The notes below the pieces were generated by a model, which saw only the letters and a program-made list of their open reading frames with translations, ran no database searches and was not told the origin of the DNA. Positions 16,886 to 25,156 of a stretch of 38,585 bases of DNA are shown here, piece after piece (positions within the stretch are counted from its first letter, which is position 1; every line of letters starts with the position of its first letter). The DNA is taken from contig CAIOCT010000008.1 of assembly GCA_903856725.1 (NCBI GenBank), positions 1 through 38,585 of the forward strand, written 5' to 3'. The DNA is from an uncultured Verrucomicrobiota bacterium. GTDB taxonomy: Bacteria > Verrucomicrobiota > Verrucomicrobiia > Opitutales > Opitutaceae. The translations under genes and the position numbers were made by a program.

Positions 16886-18274
16886 ATGATTAAAATATCT
16901 CAGCTATTCTGCATCTTGCTTGTTTCCGCGCTGGTTCTCCCAGCAGCCCCCACGGCCGTGGATGGCTTCACCTATGTAAAATCCCGCGGCGGGATCGATG
17001 AATATACCCTCGATGCCAACGGCCTGCAGGTGCTCCTCATCCCCGAGAGTTCGGCGCCCGTCATTACTTTCATGGTAACTTACCACGTCGGCTCGCGCAA
17101 CGAAGTAACTGGGACCACAGGCTCAACTCATCTACTGGAGCACCTGATGTTCAAGGGTTCAGTAAATTATAATCGCACCAAGGGCAACTCGGTTGATCAG
17201 CTGCTGTCTCGCACCGGCGCAAAATTTAATGCGACGACTTATCTCGATCGTACTAATTATTACGAAAATTTAGGCAGCGACCAGTTGGCCATGGTCGTCG
17301 GCATGGAAGCTGACCGCATGCGCAATCTGCTTTTGCGCGAGTCCGATCGCCGACCGGAAATGACCGTGGTGCGCAATGAGTTTGAACGCGGCGAGAACAG
17401 CCCCATCCAATCGCTGATTAAGGAGATTTTTGCAGCTGCTTACGTCGCTCATCCTTACCATCATAACACCATCGGCTGGCGCTCAGATATTGAAAAGGTT
17501 TCGATCGAAAAATTGCGCGAATTTTACGACACCTTCTATTGGCCAGACAACGCGACCGTTACCTTGGTAGGAAACTTTAAGAGCACCGAAGCCCTTGGGT
17601 TGATCAAACAGCATTACGGCGCCATCAGCCGTGCCCCGCGCCCAATTCCTCAAGTTTATACTGAAGAACCAGAGCAGACGGGCCCTCGCCGCGTGGTCGT
17701 AAAACGCCCAGGTCAGCTAGGGGTCATCGCGATTGCCCACAAATCCCCCGCTGTCACGCACCCCGACTTCCCCGCCCTCGCTATACTTGGAGCCATTCTT
17801 GGGGATGGCAAAAATAGCCGCCTCTATCGTGAGCTCACGGATAAAAATCTCTCCACCGGCGTTTTCACCGGACCCTTTGCGCTGCGCGATCCCTCACTGC
17901 ATTTTACATTTATCCCCCTCGCTCCGGGCGCCAGTCATGAGCAAGTTGAAAAGATCGCCGTCGATGAAATCGAAAAAATTAAATTACACGGTGTGACCCC
18001 GACTGAGGTTCAGGCCGCAATTGCGAAGGCGCTCGCCGATTCTGCGTATCAACGGGATGGTTCATTCGCCATCGCTGGAAAAATTAATGAATTTATCGCC
18101 GCTGGGGATTGGACGCTTTATGTAACCCAAGACGAAGCCCTGCAGAAGGTCACGCCCGCCGATGTGCTGCGCGTAGCCAATAAATATCTCAACATCGATC
18201 AAAGCACGACCGGCTGGTTCATCCCCCAAGCGCCCACCGCCCCAGCAGGGGCGACTAAATCGACTGTGAAATAA
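16886..18274 (+). CDS. Secreted M16 zinc peptidase, catalytic subunit
   Basis: An insulinase-family (M16B) peptidase of 462 residues with a cleavable signal peptide (residues 1-20, ending in LPAAP). The inverted zinc motif HLLEH lies at residues 82-86 (His82, catalytic Glu85, His86), and the third ligand is Glu165 in the VVRNEFERGEN segment, the canonical spacing. The C-terminal half is the second M16 lobe, carrying the YREL...LSTGV substrate-cavity region. Such enzymes degrade peptides or small proteins in the periplasm. The ATG at 16886 is chosen because it begins a clean signal peptide; the frame is open back to 16808. The second M16 gene starts directly at the base after its stop codon, so the two form an operon and probably a heterodimer. 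Confidence 0.9.
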   Translation: MIKISQLFCILLVSALVLPAAPTAVDGFTYVKSRGGIDEYTLDANGLQVLLIPESSAPVITFMVTYHVGSRNEVTGTTGSTHLLEHLMFKGSVNYNRTKGNSVDQLLSRTGAKFNATTYLDRTNYYENLGSDQLAMVVGMEADRMRNLLLRESDRRPEMTVVRNEFERGENSPIQSLIKEIFAAAYVAHPYHHNTIGWRSDIEKVSIEKLREFYDTFYWPDNATVTLVGNFKSTEALGLIKQHYGAISRAPRPIPQVYTEEPEQTGPRRVVVKRPGQLGVIAIAHKSPAVTHPDFPALAILGAILGDGKNSRLYRELTDKNLSTGVFTGPFALRDPSLHFTFIPLAPGASHEQVEKIAVDEIEKIKLHGVTPTEVQAAIAKALADSAYQRDGSFAIAGKINEFIAAGDWTLYVTQDEALQKVTPADVLRVANKYLNIDQSTTGWFIPQAPTAPAGATKSTVK

Positions 18275-19642
18275 ATGCTTAACCATACCTTCCCCATGAA
18301 ATTTATCACTTTTATTGGCCTCACGCTCAGTCTGTCGCTTTCAGCCGGACTCGCCCAAATCGCGCCGCAGGTGCAACGCGCCAAAATCGCAGGACTTGAT
18401 GTACTGATTTATAAAACTGGAGTGAATGACGTCGTCACCATCGAGGGCTCATTGCCAGCCGGTGATATTTTTGCCGGCGACGGCAACGTGGCTATTCCCA
18501 CTCTCACGGGGATGTTGCTCGAGCAAGGAACGACGACCCAGAATCAATTCGCGATTGCAGAAAAACTTGAACGCGTGGGCGCGAGTATCTCCTTCAGCGC
18601 CGGCGCCCAAATGCTGAACATCACAGCGAAGTGCCTTAAAAAAGATGTGGCCCTCGTCATTGGACTCATCGCGGAACAGCTTCGCTCTCCCGCGCTCGCC
18701 GCCGAGGAATTAGCCAAAGCGAAAAAACAATTCTCGGGCACACTACAGCGCCAACTTGAAAATACCGACTTTCGCGCCGGCGACGCTTTTAACCGCGCCG
18801 CTTACCCTGCGGGCCATCCAAATCACGAGCCATCGACCGATGAATATTTGGCAGCCATCGCAAGTGCTACCATCGAAGAGATCCGGGCGTTCCATGCTAA
18901 ATATTATGGCCCAGCGCACTGCACGTTAGTGCTCGTCGGTGATGTTGATGCGACGGTCATTAGTACGGCTCTCACCGCTAGCTTCCAAGGCTGGACCGGT
19001 GGAGTTGATCTTCCTCATCCCGCCAAAGCGACCGCAACCGACTCCGCTAAAAATCAAAATGTTTTTATCCCTGGCAAAACCAGCGTGTCTGTCGTCATCG
19101 GCCAAACCACCGGACTCAAATATAGCGATCCAGACTATCAGGCACTAAAAGTAGCCACGGCGGTGCTTGGTGGGGGCGGTTTCTCCGGCCGGCTAATGCA
19201 GACCGTCCGCGACAAAGAAGGCCTCACGTATGGTATTTATTCCAATGTAACGCAGGACACCTTCAGCGATGGTGACTGGCGCCTCACCGCAACATTTGCA
19301 CCGGCGCTTCTCGAGAAAGGTATCGCCTCAGCCAAAGCTCAGTTAGCGAACTGGTATAACCAAGGCATCACCCCGGACGAACTCACTTACCGAAAAACTA
19401 ACCTCGTAGGCAGCTTCAAAGTGGGACTCGCCACGACCGATGGCCTAGCGGGCGCGTTGTTGATGGCCCTGCACCGTGGCTACGATCAAACTTGGCTCGA
19501 TCAATACCCGCAAGTCATCGAAGCATTGACTCTAGCGCAAGTGAACAGCGTCGCGAAAAAATACCTGAAGCCTGATGAAATGTTTATTATCAAAGCTGGC
19601 ACTATCCCAGGAGTCGTGAACACCCCTGCTGCCAAAAAGTAA
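18275..19642 (+). CDS. Secreted M16-family protein, non-catalytic partner
   Basis: A 455-residue M16 peptidase homologue with a signal peptide (ending SAGLAQ). At the position of the HxxEH zinc motif it has GMLLEQG, so the zinc ligands are missing. The C-terminal lobe keeps the features that complete the active site of the partner, including GFSGRLMQTVRDKEGLTYGIYS with the conserved Arg/Tyr region. This is the usual division of labour in M16B heterodimers. ATG 18275 abuts the stop codon of the catalytic subunit. A second ATG at 18296 begins a more typical signal peptide and may be the true start. It converges on the TonB receptor gene. The substrate is unknown. Confidence 0.89.
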   Translation: MLNHTFPMKFITFIGLTLSLSLSAGLAQIAPQVQRAKIAGLDVLIYKTGVNDVVTIEGSLPAGDIFAGDGNVAIPTLTGMLLEQGTTTQNQFAIAEKLERVGASISFSAGAQMLNITAKCLKKDVALVIGLIAEQLRSPALAAEELAKAKKQFSGTLQRQLENTDFRAGDAFNRAAYPAGHPNHEPSTDEYLAAIASATIEEIRAFHAKYYGPAHCTLVLVGDVDATVISTALTASFQGWTGGVDLPHPAKATATDSAKNQNVFIPGKTSVSVVIGQTTGLKYSDPDYQALKVATAVLGGGGFSGRLMQTVRDKEGLTYGIYSNVTQDTFSDGDWRLTATFAPALLEKGIASAKAQLANWYNQGITPDELTYRKTNLVGSFKVGLATTDGLAGALLMALHRGYDQTWLDQYPQVIEALTLAQVNSVAKKYLKPDEMFIIKAGTIPGVVNTPAAKK

Positions 19643-19731
19643 TATCTTAAGTCAGCACGAAGGAGACATCCTTTTGACGAAATTTGCGCGATCGCTGGGT
19701 CAGCGAACCTTAGCGATCAGCCCCTGCTTGA

Positions 19732-21861
19732 TTAAAAACGATAGTTCGCCGTTACCCCGAGCTGACGAGGGGCGGCCCGATCCTCATACCGCTTTGCAAG
19801 ATAGTCGGGGTCCTCATTACCAAAGAAAAAGACCCGCTGGTCATAATTTTCATTAAGCAGGTTCTTGGCCCACAGCGTCAGGGTCCAAGCAGGCCAGGCG
19901 TAGCCCCACGTTGCATTAATAACCTGAAAGGCGCGGCGAGATTCATTTTGATTATTCGAATCAAATTGCTGTGCACGGGCGACCCATTCGGCGGAAGCGA
20001 AACATCCCGACGCGGGACGATAGCTGGTCGAAAAAGTATAACCGTAGCGGGGCGTATTCGCGAGCGTGCGTCCGCCACCCACATTACCATTGGAGAGAGT
20101 GAAGCTCTGCAGATGAGATTGCATCAGCGCCACCGTGCCATGCAGCGACCATGCTTTGGTCAGGAAGTAGCTTCCCGCGGCCTCTAAGCCAGCAATATTG
20201 GCACGCTTACCATTGTCGGTAAAAAAACGATAATTCCCCCCAAACCCAGCCGAATCTCGGATTTGGGTATCAACCCGTTCGATCAAAAAGGCGGTAACGT
20301 CTCCGGTCAGTTGCTGCTCAAGCCAATGTCCACGCAAACCAGCTTCATATTGCCAGAGATACTCACTGGCGTACGTCAGTGGATCAAGGGCTTGATCGAT
20401 CCGCGCATCAATATTGATGCCGCCAGCCTTGTAGCCCCTCGTCAGTGAAAGAAAGGCAAACTCATGATCACTCAATTCATGTTCGAGCACCAATTTGCCT
20501 CCGGTCAAGCCGTCGCGAAAACGAGGCGCGAGCGATAGGATAGGCTCGGCGGCACTCGGATAAAAATAAGTAACCATTTTCTTGCCGTTACCCGTGAGCG
20601 CGATGCGCTCCGCACGCAGCCCAACCACGAGCCGCGTGCGGGCAGTAAAATTGTGGCCCCACTGACCGAACAGCGCTATATTGCGCGCGTCATATTGCGT
20701 AGCGAGTTCGCGCCGACTGTAAGGATCTTGATCGGCATACTGACTCGTTTCGGCCGTGCTCGAGAAAAAAGCCCCCAGCGTCCAGCGATCTCCCTGCTCC
20801 GACGCAGCCAGCGGCTCTGAGTCGAGCCGCAGTTCTTGATTGATCACCGAACGCTCGCGGCGCAGATCACTGAACCCTGCATAGGAGGCCGCGGTCCAAT
20901 CATCATCATAGCTATAAATTGAACGGGAGTGTACGCCGCTGGTTACGGTCGTGAAGCGCGCAGCGGCCCAACCGCGATATGTGCCACGCAGACTTGCAGC
21001 GAGGGAGCGCTGCTCATCGCGGCCGGGCTGATCACTATAAGTAAGGCGCCCATTATTATCTAAGGCAAAGGCATCAAAGCCGTTATTGAAATTAGCCGCG
21101 ATCGCCGCCGCCGCCCAAGTCCAGAGAGGCTGCGGATTCCACGTGAGCCGCACCCGCGCAGTAAATTCATCCCGCGCATTCGTCGCTCGCTGCAACGTCA
21201 CATTGCGTCGAAAGCCGTTGCTCGACGTTTGCTGCAAGGCAACTCGCGCCATGAATTGCTCTGGTTGCGACGCTACGAGTGGACCGCCCAAAGCGAGGCT
21301 ACCCGTACGCAAGGCATCACTGCCCGCGCTGCTCTCGACGAGACCCGTCCAGAATGGCGTCGGAGCATTAGTCACCAGACGAATCACTCCGCCCGCCGCA
21401 TTTGCTCCGAATGCCCCCGCCTGTGCGCCGCGCAGCACCTCCACTTGGCTCACATCAAATACACTTCCAATCGTACCTAGGCCCGTGAAATCAAAATCAT
21501 CGACTAGAAAGCGCACGGCTGAATCTGGAGTCTCGCCCTCGTATTGAGAGTTCTCACCCAAGCCACGAATCTGCAGATAGCGAGGGCGCGAGGTACCGCC
21601 AGTCCAAGTAAGATTGGGAATCTGATCTACCAAATCGCCAAAATGCCGCACTGCGCCAGCGCGAAGACTGGTCTCATCATAAACCGAAACGCTTGCCGGC
21701 ATGCGCGCGAGTGGCGAGGCCCAGACATCTGCGGTGACGCGAAGGGGCGCCAGCGCGATCGGAGCAGCGTCATGAGCGGCGACAGGCGAAATTTGCGCAC
21801 GAGTGACGGCAGCCGCCGACAGCGTTAGAATAAAATAAAACCATTGGGTCCGAGTTAGCAT
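19732..21861 (-). CDS. TonB-dependent outer-membrane receptor, probable thiamine transporter
   Basis: A receptor of about 709 residues: signal peptide (ending TRAQ), plug domain and 22-strand barrel ending in the outer-membrane terminal Phe (GVTANYRF). Plug features are LAPLRVTADVWASPL near the TonB-box side, the IPNLTWTGGTSRPRYLQIRGLGENSQYEG stretch split over two segments, VEVLRGAQAGAFGANAAGG and IRLVTN. A TPP riboswitch lies in its leader, which strongly suggests that it imports thiamine or a precursor across the outer membrane. ATG 21861 is chosen because it starts a clean signal peptide and because the upstream open frame (to 21993) lies inside the riboswitch. No thiamine synthesis or inner-membrane thiamine transport genes are nearby. 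Family firm; substrate inferred from the riboswitch. Confidence 0.9.
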   Translation of the reverse strand: MLTRTQWFYFILTLSAAAVTRAQISPVAAHDAAPIALAPLRVTADVWASPLARMPASVSVYDETSLRAGAVRHFGDLVDQIPNLTWTGGTSRPRYLQIRGLGENSQYEGETPDSAVRFLVDDFDFTGLGTIGSVFDVSQVEVLRGAQAGAFGANAAGGVIRLVTNAPTPFWTGLVESSAGSDALRTGSLALGGPLVASQPEQFMARVALQQTSSNGFRRNVTLQRATNARDEFTARVRLTWNPQPLWTWAAAAIAANFNNGFDAFALDNNGRLTYSDQPGRDEQRSLAASLRGTYRGWAAARFTTVTSGVHSRSIYSYDDDWTAASYAGFSDLRRERSVINQELRLDSEPLAASEQGDRWTLGAFFSSTAETSQYADQDPYSRRELATQYDARNIALFGQWGHNFTARTRLVVGLRAERIALTGNGKKMVTYFYPSAAEPILSLAPRFRDGLTGGKLVLEHELSDHEFAFLSLTRGYKAGGINIDARIDQALDPLTYASEYLWQYEAGLRGHWLEQQLTGDVTAFLIERVDTQIRDSAGFGGNYRFFTDNGKRANIAGLEAAGSYFLTKAWSLHGTVALMQSHLQSFTLSNGNVGGGRTLANTPRYGYTFSTSYRPASGCFASAEWVARAQQFDSNNQNESRRAFQVINATWGYAWPAWTLTLWAKNLLNENYDQRVFFFGNEDPDYLAKRYEDRAAPRQLGVTANYRF

Positions 21862-21864
21862 AGA

Positions 21865-21925
21865 GTTGGCGCCCAACCCAAAATTGACCCACCGAAAGTG
21901 AAACTGAGAGTGCGGTAGCACTCTC
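21865..21925 (-). promoter_or_regulatory. Probable expression platform of the TPP riboswitch
   Basis: Between aptamer and start codon are two perfect hairpins. One has eight-base arms (21906-21913 and 21918-21925, GAGAGUGC/GCACUCUC on the RNA) with a four-base loop. The other has five-base arms (21865-21869 and 21873-21877, GUUGG/CCAAC) and ends three bases before the ATG. There is no T-run after the first, so classical termination is not obvious. The second would fold over the ribosome landing site, which fits control of translation initiation. Confidence 0.5.
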
Positions 21926-21927
21926 TT

Positions 21928-22026
21928 GCTTGTTTCCTTCGCCGGTATGATCCGTTTCAGGTTCAGAGGGTCGAGCAGCCGAGCGAGCCGCAATCTCAGT
22001 CCTCCGCGGAGGACACCCCTACGAGC
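21928..22026 (-). promoter_or_regulatory. TPP riboswitch (THI element)
   Basis: Read on the minus strand, the conserved blocks of the TPP aptamer occur in the right order: AGGGGUGUCC, a P3 hairpin GUCCUCCGCGGAGGAC, CUGAGA (21994-21999), ACCCUCUGAACCUGA, then CGGAUCAUACCGGCGAAGGAA. The closing P1 stem is formed by GCUCGU (22021-22026) and ACAAGC (21928-21933) with one mismatch. High thiamine pyrophosphate should switch off the TonB receptor 67 bases downstream. The match to the family consensus is close to complete. Confidence 0.96.
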
Positions 22027-22620
22027 ACCCGCAGGCTCAAGAACGCTTTATTTATCGTCAATCACTGAATCAGCTCGGCTGAGTAAAATTGATCCCGCGG
22101 CCCGGCGGGATGGTGAATTCTAGGCCAAGCTTAATGAAGCAGTTTCAATGCCCCTCAACCTGCGCCCCCTATAAATCATGAAGGGCGCCCCTAATGGGAC
22201 GCCCTGCATGACCTAACACCAAGCAAACCTATGAACTCAAAACTAATTACAGTGGGTAAGACGGTGTTAGTTTAGAAACGTTGAATTTATTTCAAAAAAA
22301 ACTCCTCCCTGAAAATATTAAGGGGCCACTCTTACGAGTGGCCCCTTAATAACCAAAACACCTAAAACACCTAAAAACTACAAACAATGCTTCGCTATGA
22401 ACGATCACTGCTATCACGGGGATAGACGCAGTGTGGCGGAAAACGTTGGAATTATTTTGCTAAAATTTAATAGCAAAATTTTTCAATTCTAAAATTTTAT
22501 AATTAAATAATAATCAATACTTTAAGAAATTATATCGCCCCACTAATTCGCCTGATTGAGCAAGCGTAGTGTCATAAATCCGTGCACTCAGAATGCTTTT
22601 TAAAGCTTCCTGCCGGCCCT
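22027..22620. other. Gene-free region with hairpins, mini-ORFs and an AT-rich tract
   Basis: No convincing gene occurs between the TPP riboswitch and lysine 2,3-aminomutase. Contents in order: a hairpin at 22092-22111 (ATCCCGC/GCGGGAT), an imperfect 34-base hairpin at 22177-22210, a 14-codon ORF at 22231-22275 (MNSKLITVGKTVLV), a perfect 15-bp inverted repeat at 22317-22350, a 9-nt tandem duplication (AAAACACCT, 22355-22372), a 12-codon ORF at 22387-22425, and a strongly AT-rich tract around 22441-22535 with an 8-bp inverted repeat (TTTTGCTA at 22455-22462, TAGCAAAA at 22471-22478). The receptor promoter must lie just above 22026 on the minus strand. The base composition is clearly different from the neighbouring genes. 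Confidence 0.6.
22317..22350. terminator. Perfect 15-bp inverted repeat, terminator-like
   Basis: Arms 22317-22331 and 22336-22350 (core GGGGCCACTC/GAGTGGCCCC) are perfectly complementary with a four-base TTAC loop, and the AT ends extend the stem. The + strand side is followed by A-rich sequence, not a T-run. On the minus strand a T-run comes only after about 25 further bases. It may act as a terminator at high stem stability or as an RNA-stabilising element. Confidence 0.55.
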
Positions 22621-23805
22621 TCAGAGATGGATTTCTGCAGGCAGAATCAAACCAGCACCAGCCGGAGTCGGCGATGCCTTAAGTGGATACCTAAAAATCT
22701 TACCCTCAAAATTCTTAAAGACCACTTCATCGTCTGTGATCGCCTGAACGTAATCAGGATTGATCGGCACTTTGCCGCCGCCACCAGGGGCATCGATGAC
22801 ATATTGAGGCACCGCGTAGCCTGTCGTATGCCCGCGGAGAGCACGGATAATCTCAATGCCCTTGCGCACATCCACCTTGAAGTGGGCCCCGCCCGTGATC
22901 AGGTCCATTTGGTAAATATAATAAGGCCGCACGCGCATGCGGAGCAAGCGGTGCACGAGCGCCTGCATGACCTCAGCGTCATCATTAACCCCTTTCAACA
23001 ATACGCTCTGATTGCCCAGCGGTACGCCAGCGAAAGAAAGCCGCTCGCAGGCTGCTTTCAATTCCTGAGTAGCTTCCTTGGGGTGGTTAATGTGCAGGCT
23101 CATCCAAATCGGGCCATGCTTCTTAAAAATTTCTGCCAGCTCGGGGGTAATTCGCTGCGGCAAGAAGACGGGGATGCGTGACCCAATACGAATAAACTCC
23201 ACATGCTTGATAGCGCGCAGCCGGCCGAGCAAGTGGTCGAGCTTCTTGTCCGATAACAACAGGGGATCCCCACCCGACAACAGTACATCGCGCACCTCTG
23301 AGTGCGCCTCAATGTAACGGAGCGCCTGCTCGTATTCAGGATGAAAATTGTAGTCCTGCGCGTTACTCACAAGCCGACTTCGTGTACAATAACGACAATA
23401 AGCCGCGCAGCGATCGGTCACTAAAAACAACACCCGATCCGGATAGCGATGCACGAGACCGGGCACGGGAGAGTGCTGATCCTCACCCAGAGAATCCAGC
23501 ATCTCCCCAGAGGAAACCATCATCTCATCGCTCCGCGGAATAACCTGCTTACGAATGGGACAATTAGGATCAGTCCGATCGATGAGGTTGAAAAAATAAG
23601 GGGTGATTGCGAGCGCGAGCTTCTCTTTGGCGAAAAGACAGCCGGCTTTCTCCTCAGGCGTCAGGGTCAGGTAACGCTCCAATTGCTCGATCGTGGTCAA
23701 CCGGTTTTTCAACTGCCAAGACCAGTCTCGCCAATCAGACTCAGGAATATGTTGCCACAGCCCCTGGCCTTCAAACCAAGTGGAGCGGTCGTCGATGTAA
23801 GCCAT
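22621..23805 (-). CDS. kamA: Lysine 2,3-aminomutase (radical SAM, PLP)
   Basis: About 394 residues of the KamA family. The radical-SAM cluster motif is CAAYCRYC (Cys133, Cys137, Cys140 from the chosen start). The PLP-binding Lys is in APGGGGK (Lys345). The two Asp residues that in clostridial lysine 2,3-aminomutase hold the side-chain amino group are both kept (YQMDL, Asp301; VIDAPGG, Asp338), which argues for L-lysine and against glutamate 2,3-aminomutase. The enzyme makes L-beta-lysine in the cytoplasm. ATG 23805 is preferred to the TTG at 23817. There is no ablB acetyltransferase or EF-P/EpmA gene beside it, so whether the product is an osmolyte precursor or an EF-P modification is open. 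It is divergent from carA. Confidence 0.9.
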   Translation of the reverse strand: MAYIDDRSTWFEGQGLWQHIPESDWRDWSWQLKNRLTTIEQLERYLTLTPEEKAGCLFAKEKLALAITPYFFNLIDRTDPNCPIRKQVIPRSDEMMVSSGEMLDSLGEDQHSPVPGLVHRYPDRVLFLVTDRCAAYCRYCTRSRLVSNAQDYNFHPEYEQALRYIEAHSEVRDVLLSGGDPLLLSDKKLDHLLGRLRAIKHVEFIRIGSRIPVFLPQRITPELAEIFKKHGPIWMSLHINHPKEATQELKAACERLSFAGVPLGNQSVLLKGVNDDAEVMQALVHRLLRMRVRPYYIYQMDLITGGAHFKVDVRKGIEIIRALRGHTTGYAVPQYVIDAPGGGGKVPINPDYVQAITDDEVVFKNFEGKIFRYPLKASPTPAGAGLILPAEIHL

Positions 23806-23973
23806 GGGTAGACTCAAGACCTAGCTGGATTCCAGACTCTGTCAAATGGGGGAATTCCCCCCCCCTCTGGCGCATCGCACTAAGCCCCACCAGCCTCTTG
23901 TTACCATCAGCGGTGCAAATTTTCCGCTAATACACTTGGCAGGGGCCAATGAAGCCCTTTTCGTCGGGCTTTA

Positions 23974-25146
23974 ATGCCAGCGACCAATCCCGCTATTCTC
24001 GCCCTTGAAGACGGTAGCATATTCCGTGGCGTAGCCTTTGGCGCCAACGCCGCTATCGCCGGTGAGTGTGTTTTCAACACTTCGATGACCGGTTATCAGG
24101 AGATCATCACTGATCCCTCTTACTTCGGCCAGATCGTGACCATGACCGCTCCCCAGATCGGTAACTATGGGGTCAATGGCGAGGATGAGGAATCGCGGAC
24201 TCCAAAATGCTCCGGCTTAGTGGTCCGCGAGATCTCCCCCATCGTCAGCAACTGGCGGAGCAAAATGTCCCTCGATGAGTACTTAAAAAAGTATGATATT
24301 CCGGGCATAAGTGAGGTCGATACGCGGGCCTTGACTAAAAAACTCCGCGTAGATGGTGCGATGAAATGCTGCCTCAGCACCCTCCCCTTGAGCGATGCCG
24401 AAGCCGTAAAGCGCGCCAAATCCTGGCATGACATGGCTGGCAGCGATTACGTTAAAGATGTTACCTGTCAGACCCCCTACCTCTGGGGCGCCAATGATCC
24501 GGCGCGGCATAATGCTCAATATCTACCGGTCGGTACCAGTGGAGGGACGACCCTCACGCCAGCTAATAAATTTAAAGTAGCCGCTTTCGACTACGGCGCA
24601 AAATACACCATCTTCCGTAAATTGGTCCGCCATGGGTTCGAGGTGCAAGTATTCCCCGCCACCGCCACCGCAGAACAAGTGCGCGAACACGGCGTGGATG
24701 CGGTATTTTTATCCAATGGCCCGGGCGATCCAGCCGCTCTGCCTTACATCCACCAGACGGTTAGCCGGTTGTTACCGAATTATCCCATCTTCGGAATCTG
24801 CCTCGGCCACCAGATGCTCACGCATGCCCTCGGCGGCACGACCTTTAAACTCAAATTCGGCCATCGTGGAGGCAACCAACCGGTCAAAAATCTAGAAACC
24901 GGCAAAGTTTCGATTACCGCCCAAAATCATGGATTTGCGACCGATCCGAAATCGCTGGAGAGCCGCGGAGCGGTCGTGACTGAAATCAATTTAAATGACC
25001 AAACAGTAGAAGGCCTGCGCCATAAGGAGCTGCCGGTATTCAGTGTGCAGTATCATCCTGAGGCCGCCCCCGGTCCGAACGACGCCGACCCCTTGTTTGA
25101 GCATTTCTATCAGCTCGTAGCGAAACGGAAGGCCGGGAAGATTTAG
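23974..25146 (+). CDS. carA: Carbamoyl-phosphate synthase small subunit
   Basis: A 390-residue glutamine amidotransferase subunit that releases ammonia from glutamine for the large subunit, at the start of pyrimidine and arginine synthesis. The N-terminal CPSase_sm_chain domain (about 7-145) shows LEDGSIFRGVAFG and NTSMTGYQEIITDPSY. The class I amidotransferase domain (about 190-385) shows NGPGDP, GICLGHQML with the nucleophile Cys276, and QYHPEA with His361 and Glu363. The length is normal. The start has no Shine-Dalgarno. A six-base stem (23952-23957/23966-23971, AAGCCC/GGGCTT) ends two bases before the ATG and could influence initiation. carB is not adjacent, unlike in many bacteria. It converges on kdsB with a ten-base gap. 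Confidence 0.95.
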   Translation: MPATNPAILALEDGSIFRGVAFGANAAIAGECVFNTSMTGYQEIITDPSYFGQIVTMTAPQIGNYGVNGEDEESRTPKCSGLVVREISPIVSNWRSKMSLDEYLKKYDIPGISEVDTRALTKKLRVDGAMKCCLSTLPLSDAEAVKRAKSWHDMAGSDYVKDVTCQTPYLWGANDPARHNAQYLPVGTSGGTTLTPANKFKVAAFDYGAKYTIFRKLVRHGFEVQVFPATATAEQVREHGVDAVFLSNGPGDPAALPYIHQTVSRLLPNYPIFGICLGHQMLTHALGGTTFKLKFGHRGGNQPVKNLETGKVSITAQNHGFATDPKSLESRGAVVTEINLNDQTVEGLRHKELPVFSVQYHPEAAPGPNDADPLFEHFYQLVAKRKAGKI

Positions 25147-25156
25147 TTTCTTTGGC

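Noticed and set aside
16886-21861. M16 peptidases plus TonB receptor as a FusA/FusC-like protein-import and processing system
   Set aside because: The arrangement is suggestive, but the receptor has a TPP riboswitch, which points to thiamine, and the genes are convergent, not one operon.
13126-21861. Methanobactin operon, with the TonB receptor as MbnT
   Set aside because: No mbnA, mbnB, mbnC, mbnN or MATE exporter gene is present, and the receptor has a thiamine-type control element.
21862-21993. 44-codon N-terminal extension of the TonB receptor frame
   Set aside because: It starts at a TTG inside the TPP aptamer and runs through the expression platform. The ATG at 21861 begins a normal signal peptide.
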